A stretch of DNA of 64,000 bases from the NCBI GenBank assembly GCA_001574975.1, contig KQ965750.1:248001-312000 (forward strand). The letters run 5' to 3'. The stretch's first letter is position 1. Each line of letters starts with the position of its first letter. This document shows positions 15,601 to 28,800 of the stretch, in pieces. The DNA comes from Gonapodya prolifera JEL478. Its lineage: Eukaryota; Monoblepharomycota; Monoblepharidomycetes; Monoblepharidales; Gonapodyaceae. Below the pieces are notes generated by a model. It was not told where the DNA came from and searched no databases. It saw nothing but the letters and a program-made list of their open reading frames with translations. The position numbers were made by a program, and so were the translations under genes.

Positions 15601-17736
15601 CTATATGTTGCTTCTACATATGTTTACACTCAAGGGCTTAACGATTTCACCAGTCCACTCATGCAGCTGTTAAAGCCTATGGGGGATATGTTGGAGTTGT
15701 CACCGCAACTTGTTTTGCCCCAGAATGGGGATGACCATGCATACCTTGCATACGTGTACTTATCATTCATTTTGAGTGGTAGAAATTTTCCAAATGGAGA
15801 TTCAATGGGTCCACAATCTCTGGCTGCTAAAAGAGAAATTTACAGTATACTTTTTTCTAAGGACAAAAAGTCAGAATCTCTTGGGCAATCCTCCAAGTGG
15901 TATAATTCTGTACCTTTTCCATATCTTTACCTTCTTATCAAGTATGATGCTGGCCAATTTTTTGCAATGCTTGCGACTGTATTTGAGGATGCAAGCTTGA
16001 GCGGGGAGATCTTTGTGAACTTACAGCTTTCTGGCACCAGTTCAGAGGATACTCAAACTATTGCTGTTGAAATGAACAGGCAATTTATAGTTGATAATCT
16101 GATCCTCTTGTTAACTCCATGGCTTCAGTCTACTCAAAATAGTCATTCAGAAGCCCAGACTGGATATGGATCATTTGATGAGGATATAGCACTTCATTTC
16201 ATGTGCTTTTTAGCATCAAGTTTGTCAAAATTCTCCACCTTTGTCACACTGGATGGAATACAGGGAAAGCAGATTTTGACCCAACTACTTCTTCCATCAG
16301 ACATCATGAAGGCTGAGCGGCAACATGCAGTTGAATTGCTACTTGACTATTTCACCCTAGAAGAAGTTGGGCTTTCAGTGGAAACTATTATCACAATGGC
16401 TGAAGCTGCTGCATTTTTTCAAATAGCAGAGAAACTGCTACGAATAACATCTCAGCCTCACAGGGTAATAGATTGCTATCTCCTAGATGAAAACAGGAAG
16501 GCACTTGTCTTTAATGCAATTAAAGATCTTGTAGCCAGCTATCCCCTCAGCTTTGCTGCAATTGAATCTGCAACATTCAGCATAATCTATCAATTAGTGG
16601 AGCTGAATCCTGCCAGGACTGCAAAATTGGTTGCTCAGACATTTAATGATCAACACACAAGAGTGCTGAAATGCTTAACAGCGTCAAAACCTTTAGAGTA
16701 CAAATATTTACAAGTTCTCATGAACCATAATTACGAATTCAGATCTGGAGAGGATATTAAAAGTTCCTTTCTTTCAAATGGAGAAGTTTTTGAGTCGCCA
16801 TTATACGACCGTTACATTGAATTACTCTGCCAGTTTGAACCCTCTGCTGTGAAGCCTTTCCTCGTACTGCTGGACACAACCTTTGAAGATTGTGTCTATG
16901 ATCTAGGGATTATCCAGGAGCTTACACAGAAGTATAAACTTGCAGGAGCAACAGCTTGGGTGTATGAAAGAACAGGAGATACATTTGGGGCCATGCAACT
17001 ACTTATTGAGGTGTTTGAAGGTGATGCTGCAAACCTGCTGGATACAATACGTGCCTCACTGCAAGACCAAAGAAAATCAAAGGCTTCTCCAAAGTATGAC
17101 GATGATTCCCTGGATTGGATGGGCGTTTATGGAGGTGACCAAACTGATCACTCACCAACCAGGGCAACAGAACTGATTAACAATGCAAATACATCCTTGC
17201 AAGAACTTATCAATTTCTGTCAAAGAAGTACTAAGAAGCTTCCACCTGAAGAGTGTGAACAGTTCTGGGCAAAAGTTCTTGACGCTATCATGCAATTACA
17301 AAAGCAACTTTCAAGCCTATCACCTTCACAATTACAAAACCCTGACATAAGTGGATTTGCAAGGAAAGGACTTCAAACAGTTCTCAATGGAATGCTTGGT
17401 TTTACGGCAATTCCTCCAGTACTGTTCAAGATAATTAAAGAACAGTCTGGAACATTATTTTCAGACATTCGAGATGTTATCTTTACCTTCCTCTTAACTC
17501 ATGAATATGAGGAGAGCCTTGTGGAGGTTACAACAAAATTATTAGCAAGTAATGCAGACCACAAGCTTGTTGGGTTTTTGAAAATGCGATCAAAAGCTTT
17601 GCGTCCACGGAAGGGTATTTGTAAGGTGTGCCAACAATCAGTCAAAACTGTACCATCCCCTATTGTTTTGCAGAATGTAGGAACAGAAGCTGTATTTTGT
17701 CATCAGGATTGTATGAGAGAAAATCCAGACACTTAA
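12630..17736 (+). CDS. VPS8: VPS8, CORVET tethering-complex subunit
   Basis: VPS8 is the Rab5-binding subunit of CORVET, which tethers early endosomes. The N-terminal helical region (MVEQLKVFDEKFRAIRIPD) is followed by a beta-propeller: NNLIAIGTSRSIILLFD, FGSVTSVAISPNQTVVAAG, EGVISLWDTHTG, HISFTSQSSEIVSAD. The long alpha-solenoid contains the family region LEPYILGDKF, ECLLHMHPAVLNIDEI and ASTYVYTQGLNDFTSPL. The C-terminus has a short RING-like Cys/His set (CKVCQQSV, FCHQDC). The 5' part has several introns; the last exon, 14980-17736, is one uninterrupted 2.76-kb reading frame. Near 15.7 kb the DNA changes abruptly from CpG-containing to AT-rich and CpG-poor while the protein stays continuous. 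Stop TAA 17734-17736. Confidence 0.9.
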
Positions 17737-19773
17737 TTTTCTTTGTGGTTGTACTGAAGCTTAGTTGACCTTCTTTGTTCTATTGTAGCATTTCATTGTG
17801 GGCTGGGTTGGAGGAGAGTGTGCAATAGAGTGTTATTGGTCTAGCTGAGGCATTGCTGAATAATAATATCCCTAAAATGGCAGCCTCATGGTACTCCCTA
17901 CTTAAAGTCTTTACTAGTTGCAAATATCCCTTGTTACGATAAGTTAAGTGAGTTGAAAGTAGGTTGACTTGTTTGATCTGGCATCTGTAACATTTATTCA
18001 TCAGCTCATAGATGTTATCTTGTTGTTGAAGGATGACTCTACGCTATTCAAATTTTGCAGCAAAGGAAAACAGTAATTTATAGTGGCAGGCTTAATTTAA
18101 TTTATAAAATGCCTGATAATGAGCCCAACTTGTATCTCAAAGAAAAACGGGAGTTCCCAGCAAGTATTCAATAGTATTTTCTCAAACAGGAAGATAATAC
18201 CACAACTCCACAAATCACTGAAAATATTAAGTTTGTCGCTGACTCATGACTTTGAGTTGTAGTAAAGTCAGATCACTGAATAGATGTGGATCAGGAGTGT
18301 TCTTGTCATACTGATGAGTGTTGCATCTCAAAGGTTGGAGCCATACATCTGGTGGTAAGGAGCTTCTTATATACCTTTGGGCCTGTAGAATAAAATAATT
18401 TGAAGTGTTAGGGACTGTAAGCCCTACAGTGTAGGTGTACTGGTTTGGGTTGACTGGCATTGGTGCTGCTGAGTGGAATGAGTATTTGGTGAAAAACAAG
18501 GGCATATTAGCTAAACCCATCACACAAACACGTGGCAAAAGTGCAAGCAGACAAGCTTTAATGGTAGCTGAAATGACTATGTGTCTTGTTCTTGCTCAAT
18601 TAATGTTTCATGTTTTCAGACCATTTTACACTGCAGAATATACCAAGATGCAAGAAAGGACATCAACATTGGCACATAACACTTGCAAATTCCACAACAA
18701 AGGCATTTTCAAATGATCTGCTCCAAGAATGAGGTTATTGTTAACAAGTATCTCATGTGGCACACAGGGCTCAATTGCTATCCCTCCATTGGTATTGAAC
18801 CAAACTCCCCTTGTGCTTCATGAGCTGGTTCATTCAGTGATCATTGTGAGATAAGCGCTTGAAAGCGCTTGACTTGTGAGAATTATCAGACAATGATGTC
18901 AAGGAATTCACCTAAAAATATGGATCAATTATTTTGAGTCAGACACACCAGTGCCAAATACAAAGCATGACATATTATTCTGCCAAAAGTAGCATCCAGT
19001 TGACTTGTGACAAGAAAGAGCTGGCTGAGACAGTTTATCTGAATTTCCACCTGGTTCAAACATGGAGATTCAATATTGCAACTAAATTTACCAATGTATA
19101 TGACAAACTGTCAGTGTTGTTTTCCTTGGTTTGGAGTTTCAGATTTTTTGCAAAAAAAAAAATTGAGGAGAAAGGAATTTGGCAGCTTTTTCAGACTTGA
19201 GGCCAAAGTGAATCCCAAAATTACACAATATCCATAAATCTCCTGCATTGTTTAGGGATCAAAGTCCTCAGATGCCTTTCTCTTTACTCTTTCCTGCAAC
19301 AACATCTGAATTCCCTCTTCTGTTTTCTGTAGCCTGGTTCTCCTGGCCAAAACTGTAAACATAGTTGAAGTATCAATGGTTGATGTGCAATTAAGGAGTA
19401 GTTACAAACTGGAGTGTATACTAGTATCCAAGGAATATTGAGCAGACAAAAAATTTGAGATGAAGATGAAAAACTTATCAGAAAATCACATTGAGAGTGC
19501 TATACAAAAAAAATTCCAGTAGTCCAACTTCACCCTTTCAAGATCTACAGTATCCATGACATGATGTGTGCCCAGTACCTTCCATATTTGGAGCTGGAAG
19601 AAGTGCCTTGCTTGAAAGGTCCATCCTTCTTGTACCTCATAGAAAATGTGATTACAGATCCTAATATTAACTTGGTGATCTTTGACATGTAACCAGGTGA
19701 ATTATCTCCATGGATTGATAAAACCTCTTCTGGGAGATTCTTAAGCCAGTGAGGCCTCAAAGCAAAATGAATA

Positions 19774-19919
19774 GTTTTCCCCCCTCTATTAACCACCATA
19801 ATTCCACTATATTTTTGGGGTGCACTTCCCCAGTATCAGAAACCTCGTTTTCCCCCCTCTATTAACCACCATAATTCCACTGTTTCTTTGGGGTGCACTT
19901 CCCCAGTATCAGAAACCTC
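19774..19919. repeat. two tandem copies of a 73-bp unit
   Basis: Copy 1 is 19774-19846 and copy 2 is 19847-19919. They start GTTTTCCCCCC and end AGAAACCTC, and differ by only a few bases in the middle (TATATTT versus TGTTTCT). They are directly abutting with no spacer, so this is a recent local duplication. It lies inside the CpG-poor block. Confidence 0.92.
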
Positions 19920-20729
19920 TCTTTGCTTTTGGTTTACTTTGCTGCTATGGAAGATTATGAAAATCATATCTCATAACCTGTCAAAACTTGGGTTTAAGAT
20001 GCTACATTTTCATATTTTTAAATTTTAATGAGTATCTTTTGCCTTGAGAGGTTGAGGATGCCAAAAATTTGCTGCAAAGGGGAAAGTGTTCTTGAGTAAG
20101 AGCACTTCTAGAAAATAAAGGCTTAATCTTAGTGGATCATAGTAACAAGACTACTCTTCTGTGATCCTTAAACCCCCCTGCTCCTGTCCCAAGTTTAACA
20201 AAATATTATGAAAGCCTCAACAGCCACTAATCAAACCCAATCTTTTTTTTAAGGCATTTATGCTCACTAAAAAAAATTCTTGCCAGATTTGAGTGGTTTT
20301 CCCTCCTGTTCTTGTTGTCAGACATGTAGTTCCTTGTCTCACCATCAAAACCAGTGTGCATCAATTAGGCTGGCTTCTCTCCCTCATTTGATTGATCCAT
20401 ACCCCATTCTGGGTTGGACCAAACTTGGGAAAAGGCTCAACAAAATTACTATCTTGGCTGGTGGGATTTGCATTGCCACGCATCATGTACAGTGTGGATG
20501 GCATCAAATCCCCCAAAACTAAACCCACATTGTCCTCCATAATTCCATCAATCTCCTATATGACATGGACCCTGTTGCGTTTTTTAAGTACCCAATCCAG
20601 AGACATACCCCACCCCTTTTGAGACACATACCCCAAGCCAAAGTTTGATTATGGGCAAAGTTAACATTCATCTCCAGAATACTTGGTCCTCAAAACTAAA
20701 AACGTTGGGTTTGTGAAAACAAGATGGGT

Positions 20730-20800
20730 TGGAGCTGGGAGTTGAACCTCCTCTTAGGGATTTTGAACCTTTAGGGTTAACCAGTCGGCTAAAGGGGGAA
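20730..20800 (-). repeat. tRNA-like relic (A-box and B-box), possible tRNA-derived SINE head or pseudo-tRNA
   Basis: On the minus strand TAGCCGACTGG (20781-20791) fits a Pol III A box and GGTTCAACTCC (20738-20748) fits a B box, spaced 43 nt start to start, as in a tRNA. The canonical B box GGTTCGANTCC differs here by G to A at its CpG. The T-arm stem and anticodon stem no longer pair well, so it is not a functional tRNA. Whether it is the head of a repeated SINE cannot be told from one copy. Confidence 0.35.
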
Positions 20801-22800
20801 AATGCAACAGTTGCAGCGCTTTTTCACACAGAATTGATCTGTTTGACTCAAAGACTTGCGTCCCCAGAGCAGGTTTTTCACCAAAATCCTCACTTTGGGA
20901 CTTCAAACTGTTTTTGACCTCTCAAAGGTACACTTCCAAAATATAAAGTGACCCCTAAAATTTTGAAAACCACCTTTTGAATTTGAGGTTGGGTATCCCC
21001 CCAGAATTGTTGGGGTATGTCTCCCATGTGACAGACCCCTCATGTGCTTGATCCACTGGAACAGACAGCAGAGCCCAACTTACTGTCTGAAATCTACTAG
21101 GATGGTGACAAAATGGCACTCAACTCAACAAGTAGAGAGACCTGCATCCTGCTTTAATGGCACATACTCTTGTTAGTATTGTCTGAGGATGTTCTGGGTC
21201 TTTTGTGGCTGGCTAGATGGGTTCAGAAAGCAAGAATTATGGGTTTGGAATAAAATTGACTTATATTGAAAATGTCCAGTGGGGAGCAGGGATGGGTTGG
21301 GGGGCTGGGGGTTGTTAAACAGCTCCTCTCTGAGATCTTTTATCTTGTCAATGGCTAGAAGCTTGTTTTTTCTATCATTAAGCTTTTATTGAGAGGTGGT
21401 CACTCATAACCTTGAAAGCATTGATTACATTTTCTTCGTTTTGAAAGATTGCAAGGTTCATCCTTAGCAATGCTGCTTTCATCACTTTTCTCTGCAAAAT
21501 CAGACTCTTGGCCATAATATGTATATAATCTTCTCCTTTGCTAAGATCTTCAGCAAGATTTTATGCTCTTCCTGTTCTTGTTCTATTTTCTCACAACAAG
21601 TACACAAACCAAGAACTTTGCAATTTATTTAATGCAACACATCTGGCCTTAAATTGGAATTGGGGAACCGTAATCTCAGGTAACACTTAATAAGAAATTT
21701 TTGTGGTATTTTTGTAAGGTTCAAAGTTTGCTGTGGCAATGTGGGAATATTCATAGCACAGTTAAGTGATGAAAATAAAATCAAAAAATGATGATTATTA
21801 TCAGTGAATGGGCGAATTCTTTGGCATCAGCACATTTGCACCAAGTTGTTTCACAAGTTACAAGTTCTTAATGTTTTGTCTTGCATTAATACAGTTCACC
21901 AAAACAAAACTGCCAAAGCAACCACAAACTTTGATAGCAGCAAATAAGAGAAATTACTGGAGGGTTTGCCAGTCTGTTGACAAGAAGGACATGCAGTAAG
22001 GAACAATTTGTGTTTGATGAAGTAAAGCAACTTTTAAGGACATTACCTAAGAGGAAGGGGGACTGCAGTATACCAGTACCCAGTGGGAGTCATTGTGTGG
22101 CACAACACTATGAATTAGTAGCTGTGTTAGTTAATATACCTTTTGACACTCATTTCATATCTATTCTTATCACCCCAACATACATCTCAGTGCATGTACT
22201 TTACACTGTTGTGAATGTTGTGAACTCCTGTTGACAAATGCCAATCTCTCAGTTGTGAAAACTAATGTTTCTATTCAGGTTCATTTTCTGCAGGCATTGT
22301 TACTGCTTTCAACAGCTCTTGCAGCACTTTCTGGTAAGCTTTCCCCATATATGATTACTTTTGGCAAGAACTTGTGCTGTATCCAGATAATCCTTCACAT
22401 TTGGAGTTGGAGCACATAGTTCAGTAAATTCTGGAGGCTGATTCCCCCTTGTATAATATTCTAGAGCAATCTAGCCATCGTATGGTCAAATACCAACGAT
22501 TTGTGCATTTTTTTCCACAAGCAATCATCTCAGTTATCAGCTTGCAAAATGGCCAGGTGCTTTTTCTTGATACATTTTGATCTCACTTTAATATTTAAGC
22601 AATTTTTCCATCTAAGTTGCAAAATTAAAAAAGGAAAATATAAAGTTCAATGAAAACTGTTGGAAACCACTGTTAAACAGGTAACCTGCTGATCACTGTT
22701 CTTCATTGGCTTCACCTGCAAAACAAAGACATGGATCTAAGCCCATTGCACCCCCACAATCTGTGTGATGGGGTTGGAGTGAAACGTGGGTGCAGTTAGT

Positions 22801-22827
22801 GGGGGNGGGGGGGGGGGGGGGGGGGGG
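22801..22827 (+). repeat. poly-G run containing an ambiguous base
   Basis: A run of about 27 G on the + strand, interrupted by N at 22806. Its true length is probably unresolved in the assembly. It is not telomere-like and has no neighbours of the same kind. Confidence 0.85.
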
Positions 22828-25800
22828 TGAATGGAGGATGTGTCAACATCTCCTACATTTGCACCTTGTACTAAACCAACTATTCTGGGATTTATATCAC
22901 TAGAAGTCTGTAAAATTACAGGCAAGTCGGACATTGTCTTTAGAATTGATGCTTCTTCATCCATTTGCATGGTCAATTTAAGTGAGGTTGTGATGGTCCC
23001 TGTGTTTAAATCACATGCAATGCTTCCTCTGTATGCCTGTATTTCAAGCAACACGCTTCATTAGATGTTCACTGCTAGATCCTGCACGTGTGTGCATTCT
23101 CCTGGGAGACTGTTGCCATTCATTGTTGTCAAAAAATAGGTGGCTGGTTTGACTTGCCATACTCAGTTTCATAAAGAGAGTCAAATCAGTTTTTAGTGAT
23201 ATATTTTCATATTCTCAATTTGATAGATCAAATGTTTTGTTACATTGTGTTTGACTGCATTTTTCATGTCAAATTTAACATTGCAGAATTTTGGGTTCAT
23301 CTTTTTGACAAATTCAGTCATAAAGAAACAAGATTCAAAACTCTTCAAATATTAGATACAGTTGCTTCTGTCTAAATCAACTCTGTACAACTCAATTCTC
23401 TGCCAAGTTGCAACAAAATCTTGCATTTCATAAAAAAATATATTAAAAAAGGATATAAATTTTCTCCATTTTTGACTTCAAAATGGATGAAATTCGCGTT
23501 TAAAAGCGTATAATGACTTTTTTTTAACCTTGAAATCACCACAAAACCACTCCAAAAGATCCTTTGACCTTGCCAATGTAAGTAATTATTTTGTCAATCC
23601 TGGACCATCTGCACCTGAGGATTGCTCTCAAGGCCATGAGATGGGAACAGTCAAAGGTTACATGGTGGTCTGATCATGATCACTTTGAGGCAAACCTTGG
23701 TTCCCATGAATGACAATTTTGAACAGTTCATTTTAGAGCATATTCGTATGAACAGTGCATTTCATGTTCAAGGACGGGGGAATAAAACTGGTTTGTACAG
23801 AGCACCAACCACATTCACCACCTGACTAAGCTTCAAATTTTTTTCAATGAAAACCCCACCAAAAATTCTAATGATATCAGAGATGCATTGAAATACTTTT
23901 GCAAGGGTCAATTCAACATGAAACAAGTGGACCTCTGTCCAACTCTTCTCTCTGCCAAACTCAACTGCAGAATCTGCAGATGAAACCAGTTTTAGTTATG
24001 CAGAGGCAACAGCATCTGCTTCAGCCACAGTGATTTATGTTCTGTTGGGCAGTATTTCTCTTCAGCTTCTAAAATCATTTAAGAGCAATGAAAATTTTAT
24101 GAATAATGGAAAATAAAAGAGAGCAATAATCTCAAAAAAATATCACAATGTTTTTGGAGGTAGAGAGGAGGGTTAAACTTCCGGTTTGTGGTCTACACAA
24201 GTAAAACTTTAGGCACAATCCCAATTTGGTAACACCCCTGACCAAACAATTAGGCTAAATTGAATCAGTCAACACATCAGTATATTCAACTACAATCTAA
24301 AAACCAATGGATGTTATTTTTGTGAGATTCTGGAACTTTCTGGTGGAGCTAGCATGTAAAAGAGTGCTAAAGAAGTTGTTCCAAATGCCATATTAGGGAA
24401 TAGGGATTTCTGGACCAGTACCATATTCTGGAAAAACCAGGGGGAAAACAAGAAGCAGGTGACATAATTTGGTGAGATAAATACACACATTTGGTCAAAT
24501 TGCTTTCACATCATAAAATAAAACGTCCTTTTTTTCTTCTTCTGCTTTCTTTTCTGCTGCTTCTTTTGTTCTTGAGTGTAAAAAAAATTAAGAATTATCT
24601 GTGAAATTTTTATTTGGTAGAGAGGTTGTGCAATTTAAAAATTTGCAAGCTGCACTTTATTTCTACAGCCTGTGAATTTATGAGCCAAACAGTTGTGCAC
24701 ATTTTCAACATCATGATCAGTCTAAATCTGGCCACCACAGATTGATTGTACATACTGCAGCTGTAACTCTTCATGCAAATACATTGCAAAGATACTCTCT
24801 CCACAGGGGAGCATTGGAATTGCTTGCAACGTCGTCCCCCAAAAATTCACTTGCAATGCTACCAATGGCTCAATCAAACAGTCATCCACGCAAAATTCTC
24901 AGATGCACGACTCCTTGAGACTGTGAGCTGGCAGGAGTACCCAATAGGTGCAGCTCAGAGAGGAATTCCATGTGCAAAATCTGGGTGAAGGGGAAGACTG
25001 ACAACCAGGGCAACATTGGGTGACCCAAAGCAACACATAACATGCATCAGGCACTAAATGTGCTCCACAATTGCTGATGTGGTGGTGATTCAATGAGTTT
25101 TAAAAATTTACAAATTTGGGCTGCCAACTCATAAAGAAACAAGGACAGTTTTCTACAAAAATACAAGTGCTAATATTTTGTGTGCAGTAACTTGTAAATT
25201 TACCAGTTGTGCAACATCTCTAGTATTTCTAAGTCAGAGATTCAAATTGAACGTTTCCCCCATTTCACCCATTGAGGATGCCAAACAGTCCACATCTCAT
25301 AAAATCACTTTTGGAAGTAGGAAGAAAGAAAAGGGAGAAAATTTGGAGGTGACAGGCTGAATAGACATGCCAAGTTACTATTTTGGGTTACCCTTATTGA
25401 CACAGAACCAACGTGCGCACCCAGCTTAAAAGGAAGTGCCACTGAATGTGGTGCTATGTGCTACACAACCTAGGTGAGCTGCACAAGCCTGTAAACTGCA
25501 GGAACGTGAATATATGATCAGATGTACATAGCAAGACGTGATGTGCATAGAACTCACCTGCAGGAACGTGATGCCAAACTTAGGGCACGTCCTGCAGGTG
25601 TGCACATCTAAACCCGCGGCCACAGTAGTGGCACAGCAGCTAATACCCAACACTCATACTACACTATATACTCCACATTAGTGGATGTCAGTGTGACACT
25701 ATGTTGACACACTGTTGCTCATAACGCAAAAAAGATAACCAATAAATCCTAAAAAGTGATTGCATATCATATGCAGCAGAGTATTACTGAATTTTTTTCT

Positions 25801-28800
25801 GGACAAGCATGTCAATGGAGAAAGAGAAACTGGCATGAAAATGGTAAAACACCCAACATGGTATGTCCCTGTTTGCTTGGGATCAAGAGCAAATTACAAG
25901 ATTTTTTATTATCTTGGCATTACATTGCATTTAATATTGCTAAAATGGTTTGTTTAGTTGATCAGCAGTTTGAGAGATGGGGCTTTTGCAGATAAATTTA
26001 TTAGCTCCTCATGTTAGTGAGAAATGCTAAAAAAATGCTCATGGGTAAAGGTACATCCATGTTAGCTTCCTTTTTTTTGTCAAGCTAATTATAACTTGCT
26101 AGAATCAGGAGAATTTATTGTAGTTATCATGTGAGTGGAAGGGGTTTAAACATTCCAAACATTTCTTGATTAGCACCCATGTATCAATTCATCCACAAAT
26201 GTTGTGTGTTCTCTCACTACTGTCATTGCATCCACCAGTCTACAGAAGACGTTTTCAATTAGGACAGGACTTGTAGACACACAGAAACATATTCGTTTGG
26301 TGCAGGGGGTATCTGTCTCAGTCACAGAGACAAGAGTTGGCACTTTCCCTTTAACGCTCAGCATGCAAAAACTTGCTTTCTGTACACCACAAAATTTTGA
26401 TATTCAATATGGATTATTTGAAGTGGAAGGATACATGTTCAGGTGGGTGGTGCTCCCCCCAATGCTAACATATTGATGCAACCCAGTATCCAAAACACTA
26501 CAGTGGCTGGGAATGAGCCTAATATAAGGAAGCCAAAACAACGTATTTTCTTTTTATTTGAAAGCTATATTGCATCTAGTTCTTGGTTTTTTGTTTTCTG
26601 TCCATCCACAAAAAAGGTTACTCCTGCAACCACCTTTAATTTTTCATCAATTACACCTTTTTGTTCCTTTAATTTTGAACCTGCCTGCCTTTGGCAACTC
26701 AACACTTTTTCCTCAATGGAGTGCTTATTGGTATAAAACTCTCAGCACTCCAATTTCTTCCAGTTTGCAGAGATAAACGGGGTCCTAAGACCCAAGGTTT
26801 TGCAGCCCAAGCCAGACAGAAAACCCCACCTCTTCGCAGCTAGAGAAACATAGATTACATAGTGGGAGATTTTGTGTGCTGCTTTAGGGTGCAAATACCA
26901 GTGAATGGTGTGAGTGTTCCAATATCAGCATTTATCAAGTCCTCTCCCTGTGATACCAAGGGCTGCAATAGGGGCAAGGAATCAACATTTCAGGTGCTCC
27001 AGGGAGAGATTCATGCAAGTCCTCAGTTGTGCTACCTGTGTTTTGGAGTTTTGTGGTGGTGCAAAAGTAGGGTGCAACCTCACAAATTACAAAATCTCTT
27101 GGACACATTTATTTCACTATAAACAAGTTGCACTCAATAAAATCCTGAGTGATTTCCCTTCAGAGAGAGGACTCAGGCCATCTGAGTCCCAATTCAGTGC
27201 AAATCCAACCACCACAAACTGTAACCATCCTGAATGCTTCCATTGTCAGTGTGGTGTCCCCATACACTGCACCAATTGTACAGGACTGGTTCTATATCAC
27301 ATATGGGCATTGTGCTTCCAAGTGGATCAAATCATCTCAACAATTTGCATGACAATTCCAGATCACATAAAGCACAACCTTTCAGATTTTCCCATAAAGT
27401 ACAGTGTATCTGCTTGCTACATACTTTTGTCCAAATTCCACCTCATGGATTTTTTTTTGTGAATTTAGTTATACAAGGCTCTGAAGGGCAGGATTAGCAA
27501 CTTTCCAGTGTCAAGATCTGGAATATGCCATGTGCTGCATCACCTTGACAGGAACACAAGCTGTGCTTACCCAAGAACCACCTGGAGATATAGGTGTGTG
27601 GTGTGGAAATGTGCCAGGTGGGTGAGGCCATTGAAACAGACAGGTGGACAACCTGAGGCACGTGTTTGCATTCTGGGCGTGGGGTTTGCGCACAGAATCA
27701 GCAACTGTTAGGACATCTCACAAGGAGTTCTGAGCATGGTGGGAAGCTTGGCTGTACTGATGCAGGTGCTCTCACCTTGGCTTTAGTACATATTACAGTT
27801 TTCTGGTTGGCAAATTATGCCATTTACACATGGCAAGCTGGGGACCCATCTAGCTTAATGCCACCTACCTGGAGATGAGCACTCCTTGTACTTGTTACTG
27901 TAAATAAATCCTGGATTTCATTAGCACCAGCAATGGGTGGTTTTGCTTCATCAGAGTCTTGGTTACTTACATTCTTCTACTATACTTCCACAAGCACCAC
28001 AAGCATCAAACACTGTCAACATTTGAAACACTTGTTGCAGATGCCAATCACATGGTCAAAGCACCAAGTTTAGTTGCAATTGTTCAATGTCATGGGTTTT
28101 GTGGGCAATAGCAAGCCCAAGTGAGCTGAACAAAACAGATACACATACCCAAAGTTGCAGTGAACAGAAACATTTTGATGGCATCATCTGATTGAAAATC
28201 ATGTTTTGTAAAACTGGCTTCTGGGTTTGGTTGTGCCAGGTTTCAGAAGCATCATTAAAAATTGACTCTCTTCAACTTTGGAGTATTTTTGTAGTACTAT
28301 TCTGATCTGATTCATTGCGCCAGATGATGTGGAGTTGTGGCTGAACGTTACATTAAGTGATACCATGGCAAAGGTGAATTCCAATGTCATGCACACTATT
28401 TTTTATCGTTGAACATCATTTCTTGTGTGCAACAGCATGTAGTCTCATTCAGGACTTGAATTCTTGGGTCCAGGATACTATGCTGGGCATAAAACCAAAA
28501 AATATTTCAAACCTCACTTCAAACTGCATTGAAGGCATGGTCCAGAGAACAGATGCTTTTTTGGGGGTCTTTGCTGTCAAACCAAAAACAAAGGGGGAGA
28601 AAGGGAAGGAGGAAGGATATAATACATTACCCAGGATATGAGGGGGCACCACCTGCCAGCCAATGCATTCCTACAACTTGCCACATGAAAAAAGAGAAGC
28701 CCATTATGCAATGCATTACATTCCCAGTCTAGTTCTTTTAATTGACAGTGTGGATTTTTCTCTTTCTCCTTTGATACCAACTTGCTGGAAATTGGCTGGC

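Noticed and set aside
15600-15800. Assembly chimera at the composition change
   Set aside because: The VPS8 reading frame and family similarity run straight through the border.
22801-22827. Poly-G run as telomeric sequence
   Set aside because: A homopolymer with an N, not a repeated telomere unit, and flanked by ordinary sequence.
24140-24290. A second tRNA-like element on the minus strand (TAGCCTAATTG...GTTTAACCC)
   Set aside because: Box spacing and stems do not fit a tRNA; similarity is too weak.
26914-27462. Longest open frame in the AT-rich block (182 codons, Cys-rich)
   Set aside because: No family resemblance and no supporting exons. Cysteines come from TGT/TGC-rich CpG-decayed DNA.
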